NCBI RefSeq assembly: GCF_002831685.1
Contig: NZ_CP025119.1
Span: 1,399,001 to 1,463,000 of the forward strand
DNA from: Polaribacter sp. ALD11
GTDB lineage: Bacteria > Bacteroidota > Bacteroidia > Flavobacteriales > Flavobacteriaceae
DNA: 64,000 nt
Direction of reading: 5' to 3'
The position numbers and the translations under genes were made by a program. Below are positions 16,699-27,711 of this stretch, piece by piece. Below the pieces are notes generated by a model. It was given only the letters and a program-made list of their open reading frames with translations, had not been told where the DNA came from and made no database searches. Each line of letters begins with the position of its first letter. Positions within the stretch are counted from its first letter, which is position 1.

Positions 16699-18762
16699 CT
16701 ACTCTGGGTATTCAACCCTTAAGTGATAGATGTTTAGCAATTTTTTCTTTATTACTTTTTTTATAGTTTCTATTTCTTTAAAAGTAATGTCTGAATTTAA
16801 AAACTGATTGTCTGACATTTGTTTTTCTATGATTCTATCAATTAAATCACTGATTGATTGAGCAGTAGGCACCTTCAAGCTCTTTGAGGCTGCTTCTGCT
16901 GCATCACACATCATTAGAATCGCTGTTTCTTTTGAAAACGGATTTGGACCTTGGTATTGAAATTTCTTAATATCTACATCGGTATCAGGGTTCATTTCTT
17001 TCTCCTTCATCAAAAAATAATAAACCGTACTTGTACCATGATGGGTTCTAATAAAATCGATAATTCTATCTGGTAACTTATATTTTTTTGCAATTTCTAC
17101 TCCTTTAATAACATGATCTGTTATTATTTTAGCGCTATCTCTTGGTGATAAATCGTGATGAGGGTTTACTCCCGTAGTTTGATTTTCTGTAAAATACATT
17201 GGGTTTACCATTTTACCAACATCATGATATAAAGCGCCTGTTCTAACCAACATAGAGTTTGCCCCTATTTCATTTGCCGCAGCTTCAGCTAAATTTGCAA
17301 CTTGCATCGAATGCTGAAAAGTTCCTGGAGCCTTTTCATTTAACTCTCTTAAAAGCTTTGTATTTGTATTTGACAACTCTAACAAAGTTACATCAGAGAC
17401 CAAACCAAAAACTTTTTCATACATATAAATTAATATTATCGATAAGAAAGATAGCAATCCATTCATTGCAAATAAGATAAAGTAATCTAAATTTATTTGC
17501 GAGGCATTACCTTCTTTAATAATTGAAAAAGCAAAATAGGTAAGCATATAAATACCTGTAATTTGAGCTACAGAAATAAACAAAGTAGCTCTTTTATACA
17601 ATTCTGAAACCGTTAAAATGGTAACCATGCCGGCAATAATATGGAGGTAAATAAACTCAAAACTATCTGGCACAATATACCCTAAAAGCAATACCGTTAA
17701 AACATGTGTAAACAAACCTAAACGTGCATCAAAGAAGGCCTTTAAGACAATTGGAAGCACACTTAAAGGAACTACATACAAATAATCTGAGTTGTATTTT
17801 ATAACCAACGTTTGTATAAAAATCATCGCAAAAACGTTGAAAAAGATAAACGTTACTTTGTTATTGTTGTTATAGATTTCTAACCTGTATTTCTTCAAAA
17901 ACAATAAAAGCATTAGTAACGCAAGAGAAACCAAAATGGTGTATCCTAAAATAATCCAATTGTAATTAGACTCTGTCCAAACTTTAGATTCAGATTCACT
18001 TTTTAAAGAACTTAAAACTGCTAATTTTTTCCCCTCAACAATATCACCTTTTAGAATAATTAATTCTCCTGATGATACCTTTCCTTTAGTATAAGAAATA
18101 TTTTTTGTCTCATTATCAATTACTCTCTCTGTAAAATCGGCATCGTAAGTAATATTTGGTTTAATAACCTCAGAAAGGATACTAAAAATCTGACTTCTTC
18201 TATCCTTATTTAAATTATTTTCTAAATTTTCTGTAATAATTTTTAAAACTTCATTAGAATTAAGTAGCATCTTAAAAGGAACATCTTTTACTGCATTTTC
18301 TTTTCGAATTGCAACTAATTCGTCTCTATTACTAATTTTATCTTGACTAATTACTTCTAAAAAACCTGTTTTGTAGACCTTATCTATTATCAGCAATCCT
18401 ATTTGCTTAAAAGAGTTTTTTTGTTTGCTCGTTAATGAATCACTTAATAGTACCGAAGTAATTCTTATTTCAAAACTATTTTTAACTTCATTTACAACAG
18501 AACTATCATAAGTGAAATAACGTTTTGTATTTACTTCTATTTGTTTTTTTTCTAGGTTAATTTCAGCTTCCGATTTTTGGACCGCAAAATCAAAAGGCGC
18601 ATACAAATTATCATATTTCCATAATTGCCCATTATTAAAATCATACTTAAATTGTCCTCCTTTAGGAAACAAATAAACAATAGCAACCGTTGTGATTAAA
18701 AATAAAATCACTTTATAGATGATGGTGTTGTTTTGATAGAGTTTATTTACGAAGTTGCTCAT
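16699..18762 (-). CDS. PgpH/YqfF-like 7TM-HD phosphodiesterase
   Basis: A 687-aa membrane enzyme. One N-terminal membrane segment (~15-32) is followed by a ~240-residue extracytoplasmic region (7TMR-HDED type), a block of seven hydrophobic segments (~270-460), and a cytoplasmic HD domain with 'HSMQVANLAEAAANE' and 'ALYHDVGKMVNP' (H513, D514). Characterised relatives (PgpH) hydrolyse c-di-AMP, which is the likely role here. The stop lies 100 bp from tRNA-Ser. A TAAGTTTG box lies 19 bp upstream of the start. Confidence 0.9.
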   Translation of the reverse strand: MSNFVNKLYQNNTIIYKVILFLITTVAIVYLFPKGGQFKYDFNNGQLWKYDNLYAPFDFAVQKSEAEINLEKKQIEVNTKRYFTYDSSVVNEVKNSFEIRITSVLLSDSLTSKQKNSFKQIGLLIIDKVYKTGFLEVISQDKISNRDELVAIRKENAVKDVPFKMLLNSNEVLKIITENLENNLNKDRRSQIFSILSEVIKPNITYDADFTERVIDNETKNISYTKGKVSSGELIILKGDIVEGKKLAVLSSLKSESESKVWTESNYNWIILGYTILVSLALLMLLLFLKKYRLEIYNNNNKVTFIFFNVFAMIFIQTLVIKYNSDYLYVVPLSVLPIVLKAFFDARLGLFTHVLTVLLLGYIVPDSFEFIYLHIIAGMVTILTVSELYKRATLFISVAQITGIYMLTYFAFSIIKEGNASQINLDYFILFAMNGLLSFLSIILIYMYEKVFGLVSDVTLLELSNTNTKLLRELNEKAPGTFQHSMQVANLAEAAANEIGANSMLVRTGALYHDVGKMVNPMYFTENQTTGVNPHHDLSPRDSAKIITDHVIKGVEIAKKYKLPDRIIDFIRTHHGTSTVYYFLMKEKEMNPDTDVDIKKFQYQGPNPFSKETAILMMCDAAEAASKSLKVPTAQSISDLIDRIIEKQMSDNQFLNSDITFKEIETIKKVIKKKLLNIYHLRVEYPE

Positions 18763-18781
18763 ATATGTTTTCTTGTGAATA

Positions 18782-18789
18782 CAAACTTA
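18782..18789 (-). promoter_or_regulatory. -7 promoter box of the PgpH-like gene
   Basis: TAAGTTTG on the minus strand fits TAnnTTTG and ends 19 bp before the start codon. I see no clear -33 TTG at the expected distance. Confidence 0.4.
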
Positions 18790-18898
18790 CTCCAAAAAAG
18801 TTAAGGTTAGAAATTCAAGCCAGACAAACCTATAAAAATTGATTAAAAAAGATTAATTTAGCGGACAATCTTACATTAAAATAATCTCAAAATATCAT

Positions 18899-20074
18899 AT
18901 GAAAGAAGTCGTAATTGTATCTGTTGCAAGAACACCAATCGGAAGTTTTATGGGAAGTTTATCTTCTATACCCGCAACAAAACTAGGTGCTGTAGCAATA
19001 AAAGGAGCTTTAGAAAAAATTAATTTAGCACCAGAAATGGTGGAAGAAGTTTATATGGGAAATGTGGTTTCTGCAGGTTTAGGACAAGCACCTGCAAGAC
19101 AAGCTGCTATTTATGCAGGAATTCCTAACACAGTACCTTGTACAACTGTTAATAAAGTATGTGCTTCTGGTATGAAGTCTATTATGTTAGCAGCCCAAAC
19201 TATTGCCTTAGGTGATGCTGATATTGTTGTTGCTGGAGGAATGGAAAACATGAGTTTAATTCCACATTACCAACATGCAAGAAACGGTGCCAAGTTTGGC
19301 CCAATTACCATGGAAGATGGAATGCAAAAAGATGGCTTAGTTGATGCCTATGATAAAAATCCAATGGGAGTTTGTGCAGATGATTGTGCTACCGAATATA
19401 ACTTCTCTAGAGAAGACCAAGATGCATTTGCTGTACAATCTTATAACCGTTCTGCAAAAGCCTGGAGTGAAGGAAAATATGCGGATGAAATTGTGCCTGT
19501 AGAAATTCCTCAAAGACGTGGAGATCCTATTATTTTTTCTGAAGATGAGGAGTACAAAAACGTAAAGATGGATAGAATATCAACCTTAAGAGCTGCGTTT
19601 ACAAAAGACGGAACTGTTACTGCTGCAAACGCTTCTACAATTAATGATGGTGGTGCTGCATTGGTTTTAATGTCTGCGGAAAAAGCAAAAGAATTAAACA
19701 TTACTCCTCTTGCTAGAATAAAAGGATATGCAGATGCTGCACACGAACCAAAATGGTTTACAACTGCACCCGCAAAAGCATTACCTAAAGCATTAGCAAA
19801 AGCAAATATTTCTATTGATGACGTAGATTATTTTGAATTAAACGAAGCTTTTTCTATTGTTGGTTTAGCCAATATGAAGCTTTTAAATATTACCGATGAT
19901 AAAGTAAACGTAAATGGTGGTGCTGTTTCTTTAGGTCACCCTTTAGGTGTCTCTGGAGCAAGAATAATTATTGCTTTAACATCTATATTAAAACAAAATA
20001 ACGCAAAAATTGGCGCTGCAGCAATTTGTAATGGTGGTGGTGGTGCTAGTGCAATGGTTATAGAAAGAATTTAA
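18899..20074 (+). CDS. Acetyl-CoA C-acetyltransferase (thiolase)
   Basis: A 391-aa thiolase that condenses or cleaves acetoacetyl-CoA. The nucleophile C88 is in 'VNKVCASGMKSI', the histidine H347 in 'GGAVSLGHPLG', and the proton-relay C377 in 'CNGGGGASA'. Full length, no defects. The C-terminus and size fit AtoB/ThlA-type enzymes rather than FadA. It lies 24 bp upstream of the NlpC/P60 gene on the same strand. Exact pathway (ketone bodies, polyhydroxybutyrate or isoleucine) cannot be told from this window. Confidence 0.93.
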   Translation: MKEVVIVSVARTPIGSFMGSLSSIPATKLGAVAIKGALEKINLAPEMVEEVYMGNVVSAGLGQAPARQAAIYAGIPNTVPCTTVNKVCASGMKSIMLAAQTIALGDADIVVAGGMENMSLIPHYQHARNGAKFGPITMEDGMQKDGLVDAYDKNPMGVCADDCATEYNFSREDQDAFAVQSYNRSAKAWSEGKYADEIVPVEIPQRRGDPIIFSEDEEYKNVKMDRISTLRAAFTKDGTVTAANASTINDGGAALVLMSAEKAKELNITPLARIKGYADAAHEPKWFTTAPAKALPKALAKANISIDDVDYFELNEAFSIVGLANMKLLNITDDKVNVNGGAVSLGHPLGVSGARIIIALTSILKQNNAKIGAAAICNGGGGASAMVIERI

Positions 20075-20098
20075 ATTCATAAAAATCTTTATCTAATT

Positions 20099-20869
20099 AT
20101 GCTTTTTGGCATTTGTAATTTAAGTATTGTTCCTTTAAGAGCAGAAGAATCTGACAAATCTGAAATGATTAGTCAGGTTTTGTTTGGTGAGCATTTTGAA
20201 ATTATTGAAAAGCAAAAAAACTGGAGTAAAATCCGTTTGGCTTACGATCATTTTGAAGGTTTTATAGACAACAAACAATATATTGAAGTTACCCAAGATT
20301 TTTACACGTTAATTTCTAGCGAAACTCCTGTATATTCTGGTGAAATTTTAGATTTTGTAATCAACCAAAACAATGAATTAACAACAATTGCTATCGGCTC
20401 TCAATTGCCTTTTTTTAAAGAAGGAAAATTGCAAATAGGAAATCACAAGTATTCTTATGACAATTCGATTTTCTGTAACCAACTACCTAAAAATGATCTT
20501 TTAAAGACTGCTTTTACGTATTTGAACGCTCCTTTTTTATGGGGAGGAAAAACACCTTTTGGTATCGATTGTTCTGGTTTTACTCAAATAGTTTATAAAC
20601 TTTGTGGTTATAAACTATTAAGGAATGCTAAAGACCAAGCAACACAAGGTGAAGTATTAAGTTTTATAGAAGAAAGTGAACCTGGTGATTTGGCTTTTTT
20701 TGACAATGAAGATGGAGAAATAATTCATGTTGGTATTATTTTAAATGATTACAACATTATTCATGCACATGGAAAAGTAAGAGTAGACACTTTAGACCAC
20801 AGTGGTATCTTCAATAAAGATTTACAGAAACATACGCACAAGTTAAGAGTCATCAAAAAAATTATATAA
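20099..20869 (+). CDS. NlpC/P60 (C40) peptidase with SH3-like N-terminus
   Basis: A 256-aa peptidoglycan endopeptidase. The N-terminal ~85 residues look like a bacterial SH3 domain, starting with 'FGICNLSIVPLRAE', a start I recall for flavobacterial C40 peptidases without a signal peptide. The catalytic domain has 'WGGKTPFGIDCSGF' with nucleophile C158, then 'EIIHVGIIL' with H210 and a third polar residue region 'NIIHAHGK'. It is last in a two-gene unit with the thiolase and ends at a strong bidirectional terminator. Confidence 0.88.
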   Translation: MLFGICNLSIVPLRAEESDKSEMISQVLFGEHFEIIEKQKNWSKIRLAYDHFEGFIDNKQYIEVTQDFYTLISSETPVYSGEILDFVINQNNELTTIAIGSQLPFFKEGKLQIGNHKYSYDNSIFCNQLPKNDLLKTAFTYLNAPFLWGGKTPFGIDCSGFTQIVYKLCGYKLLRNAKDQATQGEVLSFIEESEPGDLAFFDNEDGEIIHVGIILNDYNIIHAHGKVRVDTLDHSGIFNKDLQKHTHKLRVIKKII

Positions 20870-20870
20870 A

Positions 20871-20902
20871 AAAATCCGAAACTTTTAAGTTTCGGATTTT
20901 TT
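20871..20902. terminator. Bidirectional terminator between convergent genes
   Basis: Twelve-bp arms AAAATCCGAAAC/GTTTCGGATTTT with a 6-nt loop (20883-20888), flanked by A and T tracts on both sides. It serves the peptidase gene and the TPR gene. Confidence 0.9.
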
Positions 20903-20922
20903 ATGCTTTCAATTTAAGAAAT

Positions 20923-22167
20923 TTACTGACCTCTAAATTCTTTATATATTGGTCTTAAAGCGTCCGCTTCTTTTTCCATACCTAATGTATCATAAATATT
21001 TAATAAAGACCTAACTGTACCTTCATTTCTACTAATGTTATCAGCTTTTACTAAGAAAGGCAATGCTTTTTTATACAATTCTTTCTGCTTAGCTTGTAAC
21101 GCATCATATTTTTTGAAATTAGATAAGTTTTTATTCATTTCTTCTACAATTTCTTTCTCTTTTGAAAGCATTGTAACCGCTAAGTTCATATAAGCATCTC
21201 CATATTCTGGATCTAATTCTATAGCTTTCTTATAGTATTTAACTGCTTCTTCAGTTTTGTCCTGGTTTGCGTTTATTACACCTAAATTAAAAAATAAAGT
21301 AGGGTTTGTTGGATCTAATTTTACAGCTTCCTGCATTAATTCACCAAACTTATCCATCTTCTCAAGTTTGATGTATAGTTGAGCTTCATTCAAAATTAAG
21401 TTAACATCTTTAGGATTTGCTTGTCTAGCTTCTTGCAAAGCAACAATAGCTTCTTCCGTTTTCCCTTGATTCACTAAAATATAACTGATATTTTTTACAA
21501 TTTCTGCATATTTAGATTCTAATGTTTTTTGAGTAGGTTTTATATACTGACCTGTTTTCACCATTAAATCTCTATTCGTTTTAGATCCTAAATTCTCTTC
21601 TTCTCCAGTTTCTTTATTTGTTCCCAAATATTGTGTAGAAATACCAGTATAACCAATTTCTTTCAACTCTTTATAATGACTTAAAGAAAGATCATAATTT
21701 TCTGATAGAGAAGAACTAATTGCTGCATTATAAAGAAAACTAGTATCTTTAGGGCTTAACTTATATGTTAAATAGAAATTATCTTTAGCATTTTCATAAT
21801 CTTTAGCATTGTATTGTTCTATTGCTTTATTAGAAACAAACTGCACTAAATCATTTAACTTAGGTTCTGCTTCTTTTGTATATTTCTGCTTACCTATTTC
21901 TTTCTCATATTCAAACAACTTAGTATATGCATCTGCTGCTTTTTGAACATCTGTTTTACCATAAGCAGCACCTCTTAAAAAGTAATACTTTGCTTTATAC
22001 TTAGACTCCATAGTTGGCTCCATACTTTCTAAAGATTCTATGATAACTTTAGCTTCTTTAAGATCTCCTTTTTTAATTGCTTTCTCTGCAGACCTTAATT
22101 CTTTTTTTTGACCAAAAGCCACTACAGACATTAAGCCTAGTGAAATTGCTAATATTTGTTTTTTCAT
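20923..22167 (-). CDS. Secreted tetratricopeptide-repeat protein
   Basis: 414 aa from the chosen ATG at 22165-22167, where a signal peptide begins ('MKKQILAISLGLMSVVAFGQ'). The open frame runs upstream to 22302, but that stretch is lysine-rich, overlaps the gyrA 3' end and would bury the signal peptide, so it is rejected. At least five TPR-like units are visible, such as 'PTLFFNLGVINANQDKTEEA' and 'PEYGDAYMNLAV'. It is a periplasmic or membrane-associated scaffold. The start is 23 bp after gyrA on the same strand. Specific partner unknown. Confidence 0.85.
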   Translation of the reverse strand: MKKQILAISLGLMSVVAFGQKKELRSAEKAIKKGDLKEAKVIIESLESMEPTMESKYKAKYYFLRGAAYGKTDVQKAADAYTKLFEYEKEIGKQKYTKEAEPKLNDLVQFVSNKAIEQYNAKDYENAKDNFYLTYKLSPKDTSFLYNAAISSSLSENYDLSLSHYKELKEIGYTGISTQYLGTNKETGEEENLGSKTNRDLMVKTGQYIKPTQKTLESKYAEIVKNISYILVNQGKTEEAIVALQEARQANPKDVNLILNEAQLYIKLEKMDKFGELMQEAVKLDPTNPTLFFNLGVINANQDKTEEAVKYYKKAIELDPEYGDAYMNLAVTMLSKEKEIVEEMNKNLSNFKKYDALQAKQKELYKKALPFLVKADNISRNEGTVRSLLNIYDTLGMEKEADALRPIYKEFRGQ

Positions 22168-22189
22168 TTTATTCTTAATTAATTTATTG

Positions 22190-24709
22190 TTATTCTTGAT
22201 TTTCATTTGAATCATTTTCAATTTCCGTGCCATTTTCTGTTTCGCCTTCAATGTTCTCTTCTTCAACATCCTCTTCATGAGCCACTTTAGCAACCGCTGC
22301 AATACTGTCAGAATCTTTAATATTAATTAAACGAACACCTTGTGTTGCACGCCCCATAACTCTTAAATCTTCTACTGCCATTCTAATAGTCAATCCAGAT
22401 TTGTTTATAATCATCAAATCATTAGAATCATCTACATTTTTAATAGCAACTAAATTACCTGTTTTCTCAGAGATATTTAAAGTTTTAACACCTTTACCAC
22501 CTCTATTAGTAATTCTATAATCTTCTAACTTAGAACGTTTACCGTATCCTTTTTCAGAAACTACAAGAATATTACTTTCCATATCGTTAACAGCAACCAT
22601 ACCAATTACCTCATCATTTTCATGTTGCAAGGTAATTCCTCTTACACCAGAAGCAGTTCTACCCATTGGGCGCGTTTTTGCCTCTTCGAAACGAATAGAT
22701 TTCCCAGACGCTAACGCTAACATTACTTGACTATCTCCAGTTGTTAACTTCGCCTCTAACAACTCATCTCCTTCTTTAATAGTTATTGCATTAATACCAT
22801 TAGTTCTTGGTCTAGAATATTGTTCTAAAGAAGTCTTTTTAACTTGCCCTTTCTTAGTTGCCATAATTACATAATGGCTATTAATATAGTCTTCGTCTTT
22901 TAAGTCTTCTGTTACTAAGAATGCTTTTACTTTATCATCTGGCTCGATATTGATTAAGTTTTGCATCGCTCTACCTTTGGTGTTTTTTCCACCTTCAGGA
23001 ATTTCATAAACACGCATCCAGAACACTTTTCCTTTTTGCGTAAAGAACATCATATATTGATGGTTTGTACCTACAAATAAATGCTCTAAGAAATCTTCAT
23101 TTCTTGTAGTTGCTCCTTTTTGACCTCTACCTCCTCTATTCTGAACTTTATATTCTTCTAGGTTTGTACGTTTTAAATAACCAGCATTCGAAATAGTAAC
23201 AACAACCTTTGTATCAGGTATCATGTCTTCAATTCTCATATCTCCACCAGCATATTCTATAACAGATCTGCGGTCATCACCATATTTATCTTTAATGTGA
23301 GCTAACTCACCTTTAATGATTTCATATCTTCTAGGTTCGTTTGCTAAAATATCTTTTAGATCGATAATTGTTAACATAATTGCATCAAATTCTGCACGCA
23401 ATTTATCTTGCTCTAAGCCTGTTAATTGACGCAAACGCATTTCTACAATTGCTTTCGCCTGAATCTCTGTTAATGCAAAACGTTCAATTAAACTTTCTCT
23501 TGCTTCATCTGCATTATTAGAAGCTCTAATAATCTTAATTACCTCATCAATATTATCTGAAGCAATAATTAATCCTTCTAAAATATGTGCTCTTGCTTCT
23601 GCCTTTTTAAGATCAAATTCTGTTCTACGAACAACAACCTCATGCCTGTGCTCAACAAAATAATGAATTAGTTGTTTTAAATTTAATTGCTCTGGTCTTC
23701 CTTTTACCAAGGCAATATTGTTTACACTAAAAGAAGTTTGTAATTGTGTGTATTTAAATAATTTATTTAATATGATATTAGGAATTGCATCACGTTTTAA
23801 AATGTACACAATACGCATTCCGTTTCGATCAGACTCATCTCTAATATTAGAAATACCTTCAATTTTCTTATCATTAACAAGCTCCGCAGTTTTTTTAATC
23901 ATTTCTGCTTTATTCACTTGATAAGGAATTTCAGTAACAATTATACACTCACGTCCCTTTACCTCTTCAATAATAGCTTTAGCACGCATTACAATACGTC
24001 CTCTACCTGTATGAAAAGCATCTCTTACACCATCATACCCATAAATAATTCCTCCTGTAGGAAAATCTGGTGCAGTAATGTGTTGCATTAACTCATCTAT
24101 CTCAATATCTCTATTATCTATATATGCAAGTGTACCATTTATAACTTCTGTTAGGTTGTGTGGCGCCATATTTGTTGCCATACCTACTGCAATACCAGAG
24201 GCTCCGTTTACCAATAAGTTAGGAATACGAGTTGGTAAAACTGTTGGTTCTTGCAAAGTGTCATCAAAATTTAAACGATGATCTACGGTGTCTTTTTCAA
24301 TATCAGCCAACATGTCTTCTGATATTTTCTGCATTCTAACCTCAGTATAACGCATTGCTGCCGGAGAATCTCCATCTACAGAACCAAAATTCCCTTGCCC
24401 ATCTACCATCATGTAACGTACACTCCAATGCTGTGCCATTCTTACCATAGAATCGTATACAGAAGTATCTCCATGTGGATGAAACTTACCTAACACTTCC
24501 CCTACAATTCTTGCTGATTTCTTGTAAGACCCAGTTGCTTTAATTCCCAACTCATGCATACCAAATAAAACTCTTCTATGAACGGGTTTTAAACCATCTC
24601 TAACATCTGGTAATGCTCTTGAAACAATAACTGACATCGAGTAATCGATGTACGCAGCTTTCATCTGCTCTTCAATGTTAATCGGAATTAACTTTTCTCC
24701 GTCTGCCAT
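22190..24709 (-). CDS. gyrA: DNA gyrase subunit A
   Basis: 839 aa, full length. The catalytic tyrosine Y121 is in '[10 protein letters not shown]'. The quinolone-resistance region reads '[17 protein letters not shown]', with T82 and D86, which I take as the usual flavobacterial state and not a resistance change. The C-terminal beta-pinwheel has the GyrA-box-like '[10 protein letters not shown]', with related 'TNRGGKG' blocks, and ends in an acidic tail. It is divergent from clpC across 264 bp. Confidence 0.97.
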   Translation of the reverse strand: MADGEKLIPINIEEQMKAAYIDYSMSVIVSRALPDVRDGLKPVHRRVLFGMHELGIKATGSYKKSARIVGEVLGKFHPHGDTSVYDSMVRMAQHWSVRYMMVDGQGNFGSVDGDSPAAMRYTEVRMQKISEDMLADIEKDTVDHRLNFDDTLQEPTVLPTRIPNLLVNGASGIAVGMATNMAPHNLTEVINGTLAYIDNRDIEIDELMQHITAPDFPTGGIIYGYDGVRDAFHTGRGRIVMRAKAIIEEVKGRECIIVTEIPYQVNKAEMIKKTAELVNDKKIEGISNIRDESDRNGMRIVYILKRDAIPNIILNKLFKYTQLQTSFSVNNIALVKGRPEQLNLKQLIHYFVEHRHEVVVRRTEFDLKKAEARAHILEGLIIASDNIDEVIKIIRASNNADEARESLIERFALTEIQAKAIVEMRLRQLTGLEQDKLRAEFDAIMLTIIDLKDILANEPRRYEIIKGELAHIKDKYGDDRRSVIEYAGGDMRIEDMIPDTKVVVTISNAGYLKRTNLEEYKVQNRGGRGQKGATTRNEDFLEHLFVGTNHQYMMFFTQKGKVFWMRVYEIPEGGKNTKGRAMQNLINIEPDDKVKAFLVTEDLKDEDYINSHYVIMATKKGQVKKTSLEQYSRPRTNGINAITIKEGDELLEAKLTTGDSQVMLALASGKSIRFEEAKTRPMGRTASGVRGITLQHENDEVIGMVAVNDMESNILVVSEKGYGKRSKLEDYRITNRGGKGVKTLNISEKTGNLVAIKNVDDSNDLMIINKSGLTIRMAVEDLRVMGRATQGVRLINIKDSDSIAAVAKVAHEEDVEEENIEGETENGTEIENDSNENQE

Positions 24710-24888
24710 ATATATTTTCTATTAATATTTATTCATTTTTTTAAAACAAGGCAAGATACTATTTCTATTGTTATTTACAAAGATTTACTACATCTGAATT
24801 TAAAGAGAGTTATCAACATTTATTAATAATTTTTATCCTATTTTTATTTGGCTGATTTTCAATAGTTTTCTAACTTAGTTTCGAAGTC

Positions 24889-24901
24889 AAACTGTCAGTT
24901 T
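24889..24901. repeat. Short palindrome upstream of the clpC promoter
   Basis: AAACTG-T-CAGTTT, a 6-bp inverted repeat with a 1-bp centre, ending 7 bp upstream of the sigma-54-like -24 element. It could be an activator or heat-shock regulator site. Confidence 0.35.
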
Positions 24902-24908
24902 TTCAGCC

Positions 24909-24924
24909 TTGGCACCTTTTTTGT
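24909..24924 (+). promoter_or_regulatory. Sigma-54-like promoter upstream of clpC
   Basis: TTGGCAC at 24909-24915 and TTGT at 24921-24924. The GG (24911) and the GT (24923) are 12 bp apart, the spacing of -24/-12 promoters; GT stands where GC is most common. The ClpC start codon is ~50 bp downstream. Confidence 0.5.
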
Positions 24925-24973
24925 AATTATTCAAATAAAAAAGGACTAAATTTACATCAATAGATAATAAAAT

Positions 24974-27544
24974 ATGGACGATAATTTTTCACCAAAAGTA
25001 AGAGATGTAATCGCTTTCAGTAAAGAAGAAGCACTAAGATTAGGGCATGAATTTATTGGGACAGAACATTTATTATTAGGTTTAATTAGAGAAGGAGAAG
25101 GAAAAGCAATGGAAATCTTAACTGCATTTGATGTAGACACGATTCTTTTGCGTAAAAAACTAGAACAATTAAACCCTGTAAACCCAACGTTTGCAGAAAC
25201 TTCAGAAAAGAAAAGCCTGCACTTAACAAGACAGGCAGAAAAAGCACTTAAAACTACGTTTCTAGAGGCTAAACTATACCAAAGTGAGTCAATTGACACT
25301 GCTCATTTATTACTATGTATTTTAAGGAACGAAAATGATCCTACTACAAAATTGATTCAGAAATACCATGTAAATTACGACGAAGCCAAAGCTTTGTACA
25401 AACAATTACATGCAGACGATGCAATCGATTTACCAAATAACCCAATTGCAGAAACACCTTCTGATGATGATGAATTTGCATCAGAAAAATCGAATCCTTT
25501 TGAACAAGCTCCTAAAGGAAAAAACGTAAAGAAATCGAAAACACCTGTTTTAGATAATTTTGGTAGAGATTTAACTGCCATGGCAGAACAAGGGAAGTTA
25601 GACCCAGTTGTTGGTAGACAGAAAGAAATTGAGCGTGTTTCGCAAATTTTAAGTAGAAGAAAAAAGAACAATCCAATGTTAATTGGAGAACCTGGTGTTG
25701 GTAAATCTGCCATCGCAGAAGGTTTGGCTTTAAGAATTGTAGAACGTAAGGTATCTAGAATCTTATTTGACAAACGTTTGGTTTCTTTAGATTTAGCAAG
25801 CTTAGTTGCAGGCACAAAATACCGTGGTCAGTTCGAAGAACGTATGAAAGCTCTAATGAATGAATTAGAAAAGAATGAAGATATTATTCTTTTTATTGAT
25901 GAAATTCACACCATTGTTGGTGCGGGTGGTGCAACAGGTTCTTTAGATGCGTCTAACATGTTAAAACCTGCTTTAGCAAGAGGAGAAATACAATGTATTG
26001 GTGCAACTACATTAGATGAGTTTAGAACAAATATCGAAAAAGATGGCGCTTTAGAACGTCGTTTTCAAAAGGTAATTGTAGACCCAACTTCTGTTGAAGA
26101 AACCATTCAAATTTTACAAAACATAAAGAGTAAATATGAAGAACATCACCATGTAAATTATACAGATGATGCCATAGAAGCTTGTGTAAAATTAACGAAT
26201 AGATATATGACAGACAGATATTTGCCAGACAAAGCAATTGACGCTTTAGATGAGGCAGGATCTAGAATTCATATTACAAATATTGTGGTGCCAGAACAAG
26301 TTTTAGAACTAGAAACACAGTTAGAGATCATTCGCGAAAAGAAAACAAAAGCTGTAAACGGACAGAAATATGAAGAAGCTGCTAAGTTACGTGATGATGA
26401 AAAAAACATGGAAGCTGCGCTAGACTCTGCTCAGAAACAATGGGAAGATGATTCTAAATTAAACCGTGAAGTAGTTACAGAAGATAATGTTGCAGAAGTA
26501 GTTTCTATGATGACAGGGATTCCTGTAAATAGAGTTGCCGAAGCAGAAACACATAAATTACACGAATTACCACAACTAATTAAAGGTAAAGTTGTGGGAC
26601 AAGATGTTGCGGTTACCAAAGTTGTAAAAGCAATTCAGAGAAATAGAGTAGGTTTAAAAGACCCGAACAAACCAATTGGTTCGTTTATTTTCTTAGGTCA
26701 GACAGGTGTTGGTAAAACGCAGTTGGCAAAAGTTTTAGCGCGTGAATTATTCGATTCAGACGATTCTTTAATTAGAATTGACATGAGTGAATACATGGAG
26801 AAATTTGCTATTTCTCGTTTAATTGGAGCGCCTCCAGGATATGTTGGTTATGAAGAAGGTGGTCAATTAACAGAAAAAGTGAGAAGAAAGCCATATTCGG
26901 TTATTTTGTTGGATGAGATTGAAAAAGCGCATCCAGATGTGTTTAACATGTTGTTACAAATTTTAGATGACGGACATATTACCGACAGTTTAGGTAGAAA
27001 AATCGATTTTAGAAACACCATAATTATTATGACTTCTAACATTGGTGCGCGTCAATTAAAGGATTTTGGTGGCGGCGTTGGTTTTGGTACTGCTACTAAA
27101 ACAGCACAGGCAGACGAGTATGCTAAATCTGTAATCGAAGGTGCTTTAAAGAAATCTTTTGCTCCTGAATTTTTAAATAGAATAGATGATGTAATTGTTT
27201 TTAATGCTTTAGAAAGAGAAGATATTCATAAAATTATAGATATCGAGTTAGATAAATTATTGAACAGAATTTCTGATTTAGGTTACACGCTACAATTAAG
27301 CGAAAAAGCAAAAGATTACATAGCAGACAAAGGTTTCGATAAGAAGTACGGAGCAAGACCTCTTAAAAGAGCCATACAGAAATACATTGAAGATGCCTTG
27401 GCAGAAGAAATTGTAAATTCTAAACTTTCTGAAGGCGACACGATTTCGATGGATTTGGATGAGAAAGAAAACAAACTCACCATTAAAATTGAAAAAGGCG
27501 AAAAGAAACCTGAAGTAAGAACAGAGACGGAAACAGAGTCTTAA
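24974..27544 (+). CDS. clpC: ATP-dependent Clp protease ATP-binding subunit ClpC
   Basis: An 856-aa Hsp100 unfoldase that feeds substrates to ClpP. Domains in order: two Clp N repeats (1-150), AAA-1 with Walker A 'GEPGVGKSA' and Walker B '[10 protein letters not shown]', a short UVR-like middle region ('[12 protein letters not shown]') typical of ClpC rather than ClpB, AAA-2 with '[11 protein letters not shown]' and '[11 protein letters not shown]', and a C-terminal D2 small domain. The start is ~50 bp after a sigma-54-like promoter. A strong terminator follows. Confidence 0.95.
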   Translation: MDDNFSPKVRDVIAFSKEEALRLGHEFIGTEHLLLGLIREGEGKAMEILTAFDVDTILLRKKLEQLNPVNPTFAETSEKKSLHLTRQAEKALKTTFLEAKLYQSESIDTAHLLLCILRNENDPTTKLIQKYHVNYDEAKALYKQLHADDAIDLPNNPIAETPSDDDEFASEKSNPFEQAPKGKNVKKSKTPVLDNFGRDLTAMAEQGKLDPVVGRQKEIERVSQILSRRKKNNPMLIGEPGVGKSAIAEGLALRIVERKVSRILFDKRLVSLDLASLVAGTKYRGQFEERMKALMNELEKNEDIILFIDEIHTIVGAGGATGSLDASNMLKPALARGEIQCIGATTLDEFRTNIEKDGALERRFQKVIVDPTSVEETIQILQNIKSKYEEHHHVNYTDDAIEACVKLTNRYMTDRYLPDKAIDALDEAGSRIHITNIVVPEQVLELETQLEIIREKKTKAVNGQKYEEAAKLRDDEKNMEAALDSAQKQWEDDSKLNREVVTEDNVAEVVSMMTGIPVNRVAEAETHKLHELPQLIKGKVVGQDVAVTKVVKAIQRNRVGLKDPNKPIGSFIFLGQTGVGKTQLAKVLARELFDSDDSLIRIDMSEYMEKFAISRLIGAPPGYVGYEEGGQLTEKVRRKPYSVILLDEIEKAHPDVFNMLLQILDDGHITDSLGRKIDFRNTIIIMTSNIGARQLKDFGGGVGFGTATKTAQADEYAKSVIEGALKKSFAPEFLNRIDDVIVFNALEREDIHKIIDIELDKLLNRISDLGYTLQLSEKAKDYIADKGFDKKYGARPLKRAIQKYIEDALAEEIVNSKLSEGDTISMDLDEKENKLTIKIEKGEKKPEVRTETETES

Positions 27545-27550
27545 AATAGT

Positions 27551-27582
27551 AAAGTCCCAAACGAGAGTTTGGGACTTTTTTT
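27551..27582 (+). terminator. Rho-independent terminator of clpC
   Basis: Twelve-bp arms AAAGTCCCAAAC/GTTTGGGACTTT with a GAGA tetraloop (27563-27566), then a run of T. It begins 6 bp after the stop. Confidence 0.92.
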
Positions 27583-27711
27583 TGTTTAAAAAACGGGTGT
27601 TTCTACTTATTGCTTTTGATTCTATAAATTTATAAGTTAGCTCACTACTATCCATTTTCATTAAAAGGGGCACCACACCAATCTTTTGTATTAAAAAAAA
27701 CTAAAAACCTA

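Noticed and set aside
16364..16726. 120-codon plus-strand open frame
   Set aside because: It runs antisense through the tRNA-Pro and tRNA-Ser genes; its 'GFEPATS' type sequence is a well-known artefact of tRNA complements.
22168..22302. 45-codon N-terminal extension of the TPR protein
   Set aside because: It overlaps the gyrA 3' end, is lysine-rich and would hide the clear signal peptide that begins at 22167.
24441..24480. Possible quinolone-resistance change in GyrA (T82)
   Set aside because: Thr at this position is, as I recall, the usual residue in flavobacteria; D86 is intact.
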